64,000 bases of DNA from Dinochytrium kinnereticum (lineage: Eukaryota; Chytridiomycota; Chytridiomycetes; Chytridiales; Chytridiaceae), in assembly GCA_027604005.1 (NCBI GenBank), contig JADGJT010000002.1:62001-126000 (forward strand). Direction: 5' to 3'. Shown here piece by piece: positions 1 to 10,821 of this stretch. The position numbers were made by a program, and so were the translations under genes. A model generated the notes under the pieces. That model searched no databases. It had not been told where the DNA came from and was given only the letters and a program-made list of their open reading frames with translations. Each line of letters opens with the position of its first letter. Position 1 is the first letter of the stretch.

Positions 1-3000
1 AATACCAAATTCAGCCATTGTCGTTCCAGACCCACCTAAGCCTTCTTTATCACCTTGATAATTTGATGGCGCCTCATGCAGTATCCCCAAATTGCCACTA
101 AACTCAATCCCATGGGGATAAGAAGCAGGCCTCCTTAGCTTCCGCGACGAAGGATGCTCGGCGTCCCAATCCCCTGAGCGGGACAGTGGCGAGGAAGCAC
201 GCTGCCCCGAAAGTATAAGAGCCCCAGAGTTCGACCGTCTTAGGGTCGCTCCACTTGATGCAGAAATTCCCGCTTTCGTTTCCTTGGGTATAGTGAGAAG
301 GGCCGGGGCTGAATGGGACACGGTGCTTGATTGAGAGATAGGACGCGGGGGAAGAGTCGGTGTAGGACTATTATCATTTTTCCTTGAATCAGGTGAGAGT
401 GAACGTAGTGGAGAACCTCCTGAATTCCTTCGCCTCTTCCCCTCAAATGAGGAATTCCGAGAAGAGGCTCTGGGTAATAGGAACTGGTTATCTTCCGGAA
501 GCAATCGAAATTCAGTGGCTAAACGCCGGCAGGAATTGACATCGAGGGGGGAAATTGTAACTGGCGCGATCAGCGTAGCGGCTGATGTTCGACCTAGCGC
601 AGGATCAAAATAGCCTTGAAGTCGGACAACATAGCGATGCTCGACGGAAATAATGGAATGGTGAGATGTTGGATGAAGACCTTCGTAAATTTCCTCATTC
701 TCTACTTTCACTCGAGGTTTTTCGATGGTGCTGGACTGGCCCATCTCTCCAACTGAAGCCGTGGACGACGACTTATCGCTGCGGCTCCCGAAGAAACCAA
801 ATGCCCCTTTCAGCCTCGAAAGTGCCCCATCAGATTTGGTTCCAGCATTTCTAAGGTGCGTTCCAGGACGATCTGGAGAAATGTCTAGGTCCGACTTCCA
901 ATTTCTCGTGCCAAGCATGGACGAATCCTCATCAATCCTCCTAGAAGTTAGCGCAAGCTCTGATTCTCTCCGTTTATTTAGAGACGGTGTGGACGCGGTT
1001 GTTCGGTGCATCATAGGTGTGGCTTGCCGAATGCTGTTATTGCTGGCTCCCGTGCTCTTGCGGAGTCCACGACTATTTCGGGAATAGTCAGGAGACGGAA
1101 TGATTGTGGTGGAGGCTTCAGCAGGTGAGATAGAGTCGTTTTCGTCTTCGTCATCAGAATAAGGATGAAGGAGACCTTCCGGTGGGGAAGCGACATCTGG
1201 GGCAGAGAAAATTGGAGGGATAGTTACAGTGACCTAGTGGTAGACGGGGAAAAAATTTAAGTATGAGATAAGACATGTCGCCTAAATTAGAGATATATGT
1301 AGCCGTGATTTTTTTCGTATTTCCGACCTTTACCACTCAAGAAAGCAAAACACTAACCGTTTGTTCGGCACCACCCCCACTAGAAAGCTCCTCGCTCCAC
1401 TTCCACAACCTGACTTCTCTCCTGGACTCCACAGCTTTCACCCACCGATCGGGCCCTCCTTCGGGGTTCTTAAAAACCCGGCTTCCACTTCGTTGCGACG
1501 TTTTCACATTAAGCCTGGCAGCAAGATCTGGCGGCGTCGGAAGTCGAAGCAAAGGCCTCTTCCTAGCAGTGGTCGTGCATTCCGCCGAAGGAGATTTCGA
1601 TACAGAACCCTCAGGCGACACATCTTTGCTCGAAAACGACAGATATGGACCAGTTGCTGACAGTGCAGAAGTTGCTGTTGCTTGGCCTATATATAGGTCA
1701 TCAGATCCGAGTAAGGAAGCCAAAAAGCCTGGCGTTTCCTCAGACATGGCGATACCGACCGCCGACTCATGAAACACTGGGTTGGCTGCCAACACAGCAT
1801 CTGCATGGTCTGCGTCAACCGGTGCACGTAGCACTACTCGCTCCTCAATAGAAACCTCGACAGTAACTTTAGGGGAAGATAAATGGTTATTGCGAGATTG
1901 GAATGGTTGGAGCGATGATGACAATGATGGACGCGATGGTAGCCGAGGAGGAGAGGAGATAACATTGTTCGCCGACTCGACAGATGTTTGTTTTCGATTT
2001 AAAGATGGTGATGTGGAGCGGCCGATTATTGAATTCTTATCGCCTCGAATCATTTCAGATGCCTCTGATCGATCGGCCTTGAATAACTCGCCCATAGTCC
2101 TTGATAGGCCCTTCAGCGCAAATTTTGGCGTTAAGGGACGAGGCGGAGGCTGAGGAGGTCTACCCGTTCCATTCTCATTATCTGAGAGGGTTATAGGATG
2201 CGCACCAGCGCCAGATCCAATGCTACTGTCTTCAATATTTGCTTCACGACCTGTTGCAGGCTGTGTCCCAGAGAAGAAGGCAGATATGCTGATAGAGTCA
2301 CCGCCAGAAATCACTGAACGGTCTATCAAAAACTTGTAAGCAGGAGTCTGCCATCCTATACTCGGGTTAGCAAGGTTGGGTGTAGGGATAGGGTATCTTC
2401 TTTCAGTAGGGGTCATTGTCGGCGGTGGTGAAGGTGTTTCGGCAAATTGGGATGAGAGGGTTGGGTCAGGAAGAGGGGCTATATCGGATATTGCTAAGGC
2501 GGTCCTATACACGATAGTATCAGAGATATCCACAGGAAGGGCAGGTACGTAATGCTGACTTGTCTCTCGCACGGTTATATCTGGCGGGTTCGAGGGAATG
2601 TCCAAAGAATTAAGGTCGGCTGATAAAGACGATGCTGGCCAATGGGCTTCTTGAGCACTCAATTCAGGAAAATTATTAAACGTTGAAGCTTCTTGATTCA
2701 GCTGATTAAATCGGCCAGATGAAACGGTCGATGCTATTGAGTCCTTGCTAAACTTCCTCAAAGCTCCGCCTTCAGCGACCCCAAGGAAAGAAGATGAAGA
2801 AGACCCAATGGACTCGGCGGAAACCTTTTGGCAGGATAGTGGGAGCCGGTTGGCAAGCATGTTTGAGAGGGTGGAAGGCCCCATCCAATCCATCCAGACC
2901 TCCACCCCCACCCTTCTGGACGCCCTAATGTTTCCTTTTCGTCTCCAGCCCATTCGGGCCTCCAACCAGTAGCGAGTCTCTCCACGACTTCTGAGTTCAC

Positions 3001-3491
3001 CAACGTTTGGGAGAACGATGGACGGCGGCATGTCGATGGCTGCTTGATGCTTGCCGAAGCGAAAGGAAAATGGGAATATCTTCGCTGTTAATAGGAACGA
3101 GAACGACGAGTGGAAAGAAAAAAAACTTAGAGGGACATGCAATGAAAGGTAAAGGAATGAGAAGACATCAATAAAGCTTACCTTCACCTGGATGAAGGAA
3201 GAGAGGCTCAGAGCCAAGAGCGCCACCGCCAAAAAACACAACGGGGGGGCTCCCAACATGGTTCCATCGACCCTTGAACTTCTTTCCTCGAAGGCCAAAC
3301 ACAGTTTTGGGCCTGACCTTTGTCGTGGTCGCCCCACAGAATCTAATCTCAAGTCGGTGGACGGCCTTGACAGCCTTTGGATTCTTATGGAAGATGGCAA
3401 GGTTCCCCTCCACCACCACAAAGTCCAGGCCCGGCACCCCCCTCACGAACGAATCTCTGCCCTCGAGCGGATACACATCGAGGGTTGGCAT
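1..3491 (-). CDS. alpha-arrestin-like protein (3' end outside window)
   Basis: Probable arrestin-fold trafficking adaptor that would link membrane cargo to ubiquitin ligases. Modelled exons are 3182-3491, 1358-3084 and <1-1233, all in phase; the last is open to the window edge, giving at least 1,090 residues. The arrestin N-domain is read across the first intron: a beta-rich start, then PGEAKIFPFSFRFGK, a Pro-Pro-Ser segment and the strand TRYWLEARM. After a long Ser/Pro-rich, probably disordered middle, arrestin C-domain strands appear (TVTVTIPPIF near residue 680, SIISVEHRYVVRLQ near 870). The acceptor CTAG at 1234-1237 was chosen because it keeps frame and restores the TVTVTIPP strand. The next gene, transcribed divergently, is a second arrestin. 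The family call is firm; the exact ortholog is not. Confidence 0.8.
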
Positions 3492-4002
3492 GCAGCGTGC
3501 AGGTCGGAGTTTGGCTCAGGCGGTTTGAGGTTGGATACTTTGAACAACAGAGAAGGGAAGAGATGGCTTGACAAATGAAATACTCGACAAGCATCAGGCA
3601 CTACAAGAGGGGGTTGAAAGAGGATGAGCGGAAAGGGTGGAGTGTAGTGCTGATCAGATCCAGCCAATAGAACATGCTGAAATCAAAAATTGCATGCCTT
3701 CATTTGCCCCTGACCCGCTGTTTCACAGCTCGCAACAAAACTGCCTCACGAACCTGCCTTGGCCTGCTGCTGAGAGAGTGTACGCTGGACGAGTATCATC
3801 GGCATCGCCTGCTCAACCAAACCATCGGTGCTCATCTGCCTGCTTCCCTGTGCTGATTGCATCCTGTCTGCACCCGGCACCATCAATCACCATTGCTTCA
3901 CTTTGTGTGTCTTCGTCGATCTTGGCCTTTAAACATCACTACGTCCAACTGAGAGCACCAGGACATTAGATATCATTCATCTATCAGCATCTGCGTTAGG
4001 CT
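3492..4002. promoter_or_regulatory. divergent promoter between two arrestin genes
   Basis: This 511-bp stretch separates the start codons of two divergently transcribed arrestin genes and must hold both promoters. I see no convincing open reading frame and no clear TATA box. Several short open frames lack coding character. Confidence 0.5.
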
Positions 4003-7000
4003 ATGTTTGCGAGGTCAACAAAGCCTCTATCGGCACAGGTCGATATCCTGGTGCCGGCCCCTACAAAGAGGAATCCTGATCCAAACGGACTGGTCGTTAT
4101 CAGCCATGAGGACACTGCATTCACAGCCTCGGTTCGCATTCAATCAGAGATCGCCATCCCCAACGCATCTCTCACTGCCTTCCTCTTCGTTGGTCAGGGC
4201 GCATTGCCTGAAAAGACCACGAAATTTGATCCGCAATCTTCGACTGCTGCTGCTGCCGTTCATAGGAAGCCCATCTTTAAGAGTACCAGGCAGATTTGGA
4301 CCACTGGAGACATTAAAGTTGGAACGTGAGTATTCGTTCTCTTGCAGGATTGTGTCCATTGCCTGTGGATTTTGGCATCATCTTGCCAAATCTTTCTTAG
4401 CTATGGAAGAAAGAGGAACTTTTGACTTGATCGTGAAGCCTTATTAAGCAGCCTGTCTATGCTTGATTTTTCATGGTCGATTCTAACTTAACATTCAATA
4501 CAGTCATGATTATCCATTTGTGATCGATCTGGACACCAATGTTCCCCCTACCGTCACCGATCCCACCGTTTCAGACATCAAGAGAGACATTACATATGTC
4601 ATGTATGCCGTTCTTAGGGTCGGAAATCAGCAGAGCATGGGAAGAAGCGAAGTTACCTTAAGAAGAGGCACCGTTTGGACGGACCCCAAAAAGATTCTCT
4701 TAGAAGGCCCTATGTTGGATGGTGAGAGAATTGAAACCATTGTGTTGCTCAGACTTTCTGCTTGTTTTTCCCGAGTATCGATATCAGCCGTGTATGGTCT
4801 CTCTAATCATTATCTGGACTTTTCTATTTTCTTTTGCAAGGCCGAGTGAAATACCAGTTATTCGTCCCAAACATCGTTCACATTGGTGATCCATCAGCAT
4901 CAATTACTATTTGCATGAACAACCTTGGAAATCATGCCCTTCAGCTCAAATCAGTGCAATGCACATGGGTTGAAGTTTATACATTTGAGTAAGCTCTTTC
5001 CTTCACATTTTATCTTTTATTTATCTGCTTTTTTCAGAGAGGTCGGGCGATCGCCTGTGTCGAGAGAGCACTCGCTTTCTAAGGTGCTCAAGCTGCAAGA
5101 TGCTCTACAAACCTCCACCGACGAAGTCACTCAAAAGTTTGCCATCCCCCAAACCGAAGCGTCCCCCGACTGTGACCATAGAGCTGTAGCGCCAAATGTG
5201 CATCCTCTCCTCAAAGCATACGGAGGATCTGCACATGTTACCCATGAGGTCAGGATCAAGGTTGAGTATAAGCTCGGAAGACAGGTCAACCTCCTGATTG
5301 ACGGTATCCTCGCCCGGATTCCGTTCAACTGCGTCGTTCACAGTGGATCGGGTGTTGTTCCGCGATCCAAGTCTGGGATCTCGTCCTCGGGTTCTAGGCT
5401 TCAACCTCGTTTGAGCGTTATGAGCGGTGTCTCATCCAGCGGGTCGTCTATTATTGCGCCGAGCTTTGTTAATTCTCCTGCACCTTCTTCTCCCGTAACG
5501 GGACGAGCTGGGAGTGCATTTGCACCATCGTCATATGCTTCAGGGAGAAGAAATTCGGTCACGTCTATGGCTTCGGGGTTCAGTGCCGCAGGGTCCTCAG
5601 TCGTTGCACCATCCGTGGCGGCATCCGCTGCAAATATTACTCCTCCCAACACTCCTACTAACCCAAGTGGATTTGGCCTGTACTCCTCAGCTACTGTCCA
5701 CTCAAGTCTTTCTTTATCCTCTACAGTATCCACCCAGTCAACGGGCGGATATGCAATGTCACGGTCCGGCACCAACCCGATCTCACCCGCGAGCGCAATC
5801 TCACCACCTCCTTTGCCTATTGGAGCGGCTCCTGAGTACAGCGATCCGCTCCCTGGCTCGGAAATTCCGTCCGTGCCTATGTCATCTTCGGACATGACTG
5901 CCCATATTTTGGAGAGTTCGGAGGGCATCGGAGGGCTGCCATCGTACGAACCGTTTGTCGATTTGCCGGATGAGGAACCAGCTTCGTTTATGGAAGTGGA
6001 GCAGCAGCAACTAGAACTTCCCACCTACTCGCTTATGATGCCCCGAACAGCGTCGTTGGCAACGGAAGAGGCCCCGCCCCCGGCCCATACGTTTGGATCT
6101 CGAACTGCCTCCTTAGCCGTCGAAGGCGCTGCGGCTCAAACACATACGTTTGCTCCTCGTGGCGCCTCGCTTGCAGCCGCCACTGTAAACACCCCTTCAA
6201 CACCCACTGTGTCCTCCGTCGGTCCTGGATCGCTGAACGCCTTGCTTGCATCGGCTACCGTTCTGGACCCTGCAACGCTGCCTCCAAGAACCGCGTCATC
6301 CCGCGGCACGTCAGAGACCACGACCGTCACTACGCATGCTGCCAATGCGGCGCCTGCTTACGTTCCACCTGCTGCAGACATTCCGCGGAGCTTCTCTATG
6401 ATGAAAGGGCCTCTTCCTCCGAATGGGGTGACTGCTTTTAATAGGGACGAATTGGATAGGTCCGAGACGCTTGCTTCGACGTCGTCTTCTGCCACCGCAT
6501 TCTCCACTGCCTCTCTCTCTGCTGGTGTGGCTGCTCCACCTACCTACGGAGTTTTCCCGTCACGTCCCCCATCCCCTACAACCGCATCATCCTCTCCTGC
6601 TGTCTCGGCTGGCGAACCTGTATCTGCTGCGACCGAAGAACCTGCATTGGCACCCAGTTACGTTCCTGTAGAACCCACAAGCTTAGAGGTCGCCGATAGG
6701 CTGTTGCGAGTTGAGACTGTGTTTCTTAACAGTGAACCGCCGCCGCCCTTTAGCGAGTTTTACGATGTTGGGGAAGATGTCAACCCTGCCCCTAATGATG
6801 CTTCAGAGCCTGCTTACCCTCCCCCTTCCTCTGATAATATTGAGCCCGCGCCGGCATTTGAAACGCTCCCAGCGCAGTTTAGGTCTCAGCCACCGGAAGT
6901 TGTTCAGGAAGAGGTCGTATCACCGCCTGCGTTTGCTCAACCACCACCTATGGATATGTCAGGATATACGCACAGCCTTTCACCTTCTTTCGAGGCATTA

Positions 7001-7725
7001 GCTGCTCCTCCGGCTTTTGAGGCGGTGCCACCGGCGGTCGACGATGCGGAGCCAGCATTGATTCCTCACCTTTCGAATGTGTCAAAGGCTGCGGTTGGGA
7101 GGCACGTTCCTGCTACTGATGGAGAGATTGCTGTTGAGATTGGGGATTTGGTGTTTATTAGAACTGCTTGGGCGGATGGGTAGGTTTTCTTTCCTTCTTT
7201 TCGTTTCCTTATCATTTTATTGTTGGGTTTGGTCTAACTACTGTTTCCTTTTCATTTAGATTTGCCTATGGCATCAATCTGAGCACCCAAGTCGAGGGCC
7301 TTTTCCAGCAAGAAGCCCTTTTTGGCCCCTCACAGCCCGCAGAATCCCACCCCTCTCCTCCCCCAACTCCGACTCCACCCCGCGTCCCCACGGCAAAACG
7401 CCGTTCCCTCCCCCCTCCAATGGTACTCCCACATACGAACCCTTCCCAACCACCCCTCCCGACGCTAACAGCCCCTGTCATATCTCTCAACAGACCAGTT
7501 CCAACTCCGGGCCAAGGAGTAGCGATGGGGACGCAGAGGAGCGCGTCAGTCGGGGTATTTAGAAGTGAGGAGGGGGCTCCTGTGCGACCTGCTAGGAGTA
7601 CCTCTTTCGCTGTGGGGGGTAGTAGGACTCTGCCAAGGGGTGGTACTGCTGCATCTGTAGAGCCATTAGTGCCATTGACTCCACCTAAGAGGTCTGGCTC
7701 GTTTATGACGGGGAATGGGAAATAG
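4003..7725 (+). CDS. alpha-arrestin with C-terminal SH3-like domain
   Basis: Exons 4003-4325, 4504-4721, 4841-4988, 5038-7179 and 7260-7725 join in frame to 1,098 residues. The N-terminal part is arrestin-like (GDIKVGTHDYPFVIDLD, DITYVMYAVLRVG), followed by C-domain strands (VKYQLFVPNIVHIGD, VRIKVEYKLGRQVNLLIDGI). A 600-residue low-complexity tail carries L/P-P-x-Y motifs (LPSY near 530, LPTY near 556, PPTY near 730) of the type bound by WW domains of NEDD4/Rsp5 ligases. Near residues 915-975, split by the last intron, is an SH3-like segment: a basic/hydrophobic start, then EIGDLVFIRTAWADG, FAYGINLSTQ and VEGLFQ. An adaptor for ubiquitin-dependent endocytosis is inferred. Arrestin plus C-terminal SH3 is an uncommon combination to my knowledge. 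Confidence 0.82.
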
Positions 7726-8451
7726 GATTATTTGTGAGGCTTTTCGGTGGTTTTCTTTTCTTTTCTTCTTTGTTTTGTTTTATTGGCTGATGTGGGTTGA
7801 TGCTTGCTGCATATGATTTATACATTATTTTATAATTTTTTTTTCGCTCTTTCTATATCAGTAGTATCTTCATACTAAATCGAACTTGCCCCCTATCTCT
7901 TACGTGTTTTTACTTTATTTCTGAACCGTAGTTACATACTCATTCATGCCTCCTTCCTGAAAGCGTTATCTGATGCAAATTCTCTTCTCTTTTCCCTTAT
8001 GTTTCCCTACCCCACACTGATCTCTTCAAACCTTTGTTCTTTTGCCTTTATTGGTCTTGACCTGTCCCTTCTTTTATCTGAGGCTAGATCACCTGGATAT
8101 TTTTCATATTTTTAGTCTCTCTCTCTCTTTATGAAGGGAGGTTTGGTTCATCTATGAAAGGAGAAAGGCTGCCCTCATTCCTATAAAGAAAATGCTGGTT
8201 GATTGATTGTTTTTCGCGGTTGGACTGATAATAAAATGGGTTATGTTGTGTTTTATTAATAATAACTAAAGCCCTATCATCATTACTTTGTTGCTGAGCG
8301 CTAATATCAGCTTGCATTTGCTCATCTACAATATTCACAGAAGCAATAATCACACACTCACTCAAATCGACGGTAAGAAAGACCTAGGAATAATATCCCA
8401 AAAGAACCCCTTAGAAGAAAAAAGTCTCCACCCCGAAAACAAAAACAACCA
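7726..8451. other. convergent intergenic region, 3' UTRs
   Basis: A 726-bp T-rich region between the stop codons of two convergent genes. It holds T-runs and AT-rich stretches typical of fungal 3' ends, including a run of CT repeats near 8115-8130. No gene is supported here. Confidence 0.5.
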
Positions 8452-10291
8452 TCACCTCGCCTGAACCTCCACCTCAAACCTCTCAACATTTACAAACTCC
8501 ACCCCAAATGTTCCCCCACTCTCCAGCCCCCTCAAACCCTTCCCCAAAACCAAAAACCTCCTAAAGGTCTGATGATAAGTCCAAGAGCATTCCTGCAAAC
8601 TCAGTGCGGCGTCTGCAACCCCATCCTCTGAGAACCGTTCCTCGTATTTGTTAAAGTAGCGCAGAAGGGGGATTTGACGACGCGTGACGGATTTTTCTAG
8701 GAAAGAGAATTTTTCGAGGAGTTTGAAAGCACTAGTATGCAACAAACACATATTCGAGACGGATGTGTGGTGGTGGAGGGAGGGAGAAGAGTAAGAAATT
8801 ATTAGGGAAAAGTTACGCTTTTGTAAATTCCTTTCTCGTTTTATCGTAGTATTCTCCTAAAGAAGGAAAGGGAGGAATCTTACCCTGCTGCTACGGTCGA
8901 GTCATGCTTTTTCAAAACCTGCCTAAGAAGGGTATGGCAGTGCCGTGGCAGAATAAGCTGCCATCCAAATTCATCTGAGGCCTGTGTTCGTTAAATAAAC
9001 GGAACAAAACAAACAGAAGAGAAAAAAAAAAAGCTGGGGAGAAGATGAAGGGAGTACCTGCTGACACAAATCTTGAATGGCTGATAATAAGATGAGTAGC
9101 CTTCCTGTTTGCAACATTGAGACACTTGTGAATAGTGACGTTTCGATGGTAATCATTCCACCTAAAAACGGGAGTACCAAACAAATAATGAGAGAGGCGC
9201 TCGGCTCCCATTCGGTAACCAAAGAAGAGAAAACAACAGCAAAATTCAAAAAACAACACACAGAGGACCAAACAAAAAAGAACACATCTACAAATAAGGT
9301 AAAGCAAAGCCCGTCCTCCTCCCAACAAAAAACAAAAGCAAAAACTTACCTGACGGATAAATCGGCACAAACCCCCCCCACTTCAACGATCCAACATCCC
9401 CAAAATCCTCACCCACCAAAAAAAATCTCCGTCTAGAATCCCTCTTCAACCCAGCCAACCTCCCATCCACCCCCTCCCAACCCCTCAATCGTGTGAAATG
9501 GATGAAAACAACATCAGAATCACTGGGAGAGGTCGTGATGTTTGCGGAAAACGCCGTCTTTAAATCCCTAAAGGTTGGGAGGTCTGGCCCGATAAAGAAG
9601 ATGCGGCGGGATTTTACGTGGTGAGCTATTGGCTGGGTTTTTGTGTTAATAAANNNNNNNNNNTTATATCCCGCGGGGGGGGGGGGGCGGTGGGGGGGGA
9701 AGGGTTACCGGTAAAATGGATTGGGAGAAGAGTGTTGTGTGGTCTTTTGTAAGGTTAAGCTGTCCACTCGGAACTTTTCGCTTCAGGTTGTGAAAAGCCA
9801 CGTCAAACGTTCTAATGTTGGTAGGATTGAACTCCAGAAAAATAACCAACCCATCCCACTCCACCATCCCCTATTAAAAAATTCAAAGTAAAGAAGAGAG
9901 AGAAAAAAACACAGTTAATAAATAGAAGGAGTCAACCCCTCCCAAAAGCAAATATAAAAAAAAGATCCAAACCACAAGCCGCAAATTCTCCAATATGTTG
10001 ATGAAATCATCTGTCATCCTAAACCTGATCTCCAAGACCGACCCATTCTTTAATTTGGAAAGAATGCTCGCCATCTCATCGTCTCGTTTTATAAAGGATG
10101 TAATGTTGAGACGACCATTTGTCGCCAGAAGTCTGGTGAAAAAAACGGGGGTTACTCTCTTCCTTGGAAGGTTGGATGCTTCAATCTTACAGTGCTTTCA
10201 GGCGGGAGTCGTCGTCATTGTGGTTGCATTTCGCGATGCAGTTGCCAAGTTTCTCGTTGGAGCGGTAGAGTTCGCATGGGTGGCTGTTCAT
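8452..10291 (-). CDS. unrecognised multi-exon protein, possibly SPOC/PIN-like
   Basis: I do not recognise this gene with confidence. Modelled exons on the minus strand include 10191-10291, 10132 down to about 10036, about 9867 down to the gap at 9654-9663, the segment below the gap to about 9345, about 9170-9060, about 8985-8890 and about 8720-8452. Coding character is supported by in-frame splicing and dense hydrophobic/charged patterning. Visible pieces are VEWDGLVIFLEFNP before the gap, then RRIFFIGPDLPTF, DSDVVFIHFTRL, KWGGFVPIYPSGG, MITIETSLF and a helical C-terminus. The order (a W-x-G strand region, then a nucleotide-like alpha/beta unit ending in a P-S-G-G turn) faintly recalls SPOC-PIN modules of Chp1/TASOR heterochromatin proteins; this is speculation. 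The assembly gap means some residues are missing. Confidence 0.5.
9654..9663. other. assembly gap (10 N) beside a G homopolymer
   Basis: Ten Ns at 9654-9663 are followed by a long G-run near 9673-9685. The gap lies inside the unrecognised gene, so its model is incomplete here. Ten Ns is a common placeholder for a gap of unknown size. Confidence 0.97.
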
Positions 10292-10821
10292 TATTCTTTT
10301 CAATCAACTTGTCAGTTTTGATTCTATGTGTCCTGGAACATCAAGGACGAAAGGGTGCCTCCCATCAACCATCAGCTTCTTTCAATAACATTTAATGCGA
10401 GGAGAATACTTTTTAGCGCTCGCCTTTTATTTGAATTTTTTTTGATGTTTCTAGCGCAATGCCTTTTTTTTGTCAGATAAAGATTGGATAAAAAAAGAAG
10501 GAAAAGATGAAGTGAGCATGTGAAGGAAACAGAGAGAAAGATCGAACCACCAAAAAAAACACCAGATAAAATCACACAAATCACAAAAAGAGAGAGTTAG
10601 CAAATATCAAAATATCACACACTAGAAGGAAGGCTCAAAAACAAATAAACAATGAACACAAAAATCAAAAACCAAAGTTTACGTGACAAGAGAATTGAAG
10701 TAAGCGACTCTCAATCACAGCCTCATTGAAACGTTCGGTCAGAAAATACAAACACAAAGTAACAATTAAACCCAAAAAAGATTGAACCCCACGAGCATAA
10801 AAAAAGGAGACAGAATGCCAA
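10292..10821. other. intergenic region, AT-rich
   Basis: A 530-bp AT-rich stretch between the unrecognised gene's start and the Egt1 stop codon, both on the minus strand. It should contain the Egt1 3' UTR and the promoter of the next gene. No gene is supported. Confidence 0.45.

Noticed and set aside
1275..1772. Plus-strand open frame of 165 codons opposite the left arrestin gene
   Set aside because: It is antisense to arrestin exon 2 and its second intron, has no conserved pattern, and the minus-strand reading gives arrestin strands.
5401..6024. Minus-strand open frame of 207 codons inside the SH3-tailed arrestin
   Set aside because: Shadow of the Ser/Pro/Ala-rich low-complexity coding sequence on the plus strand.
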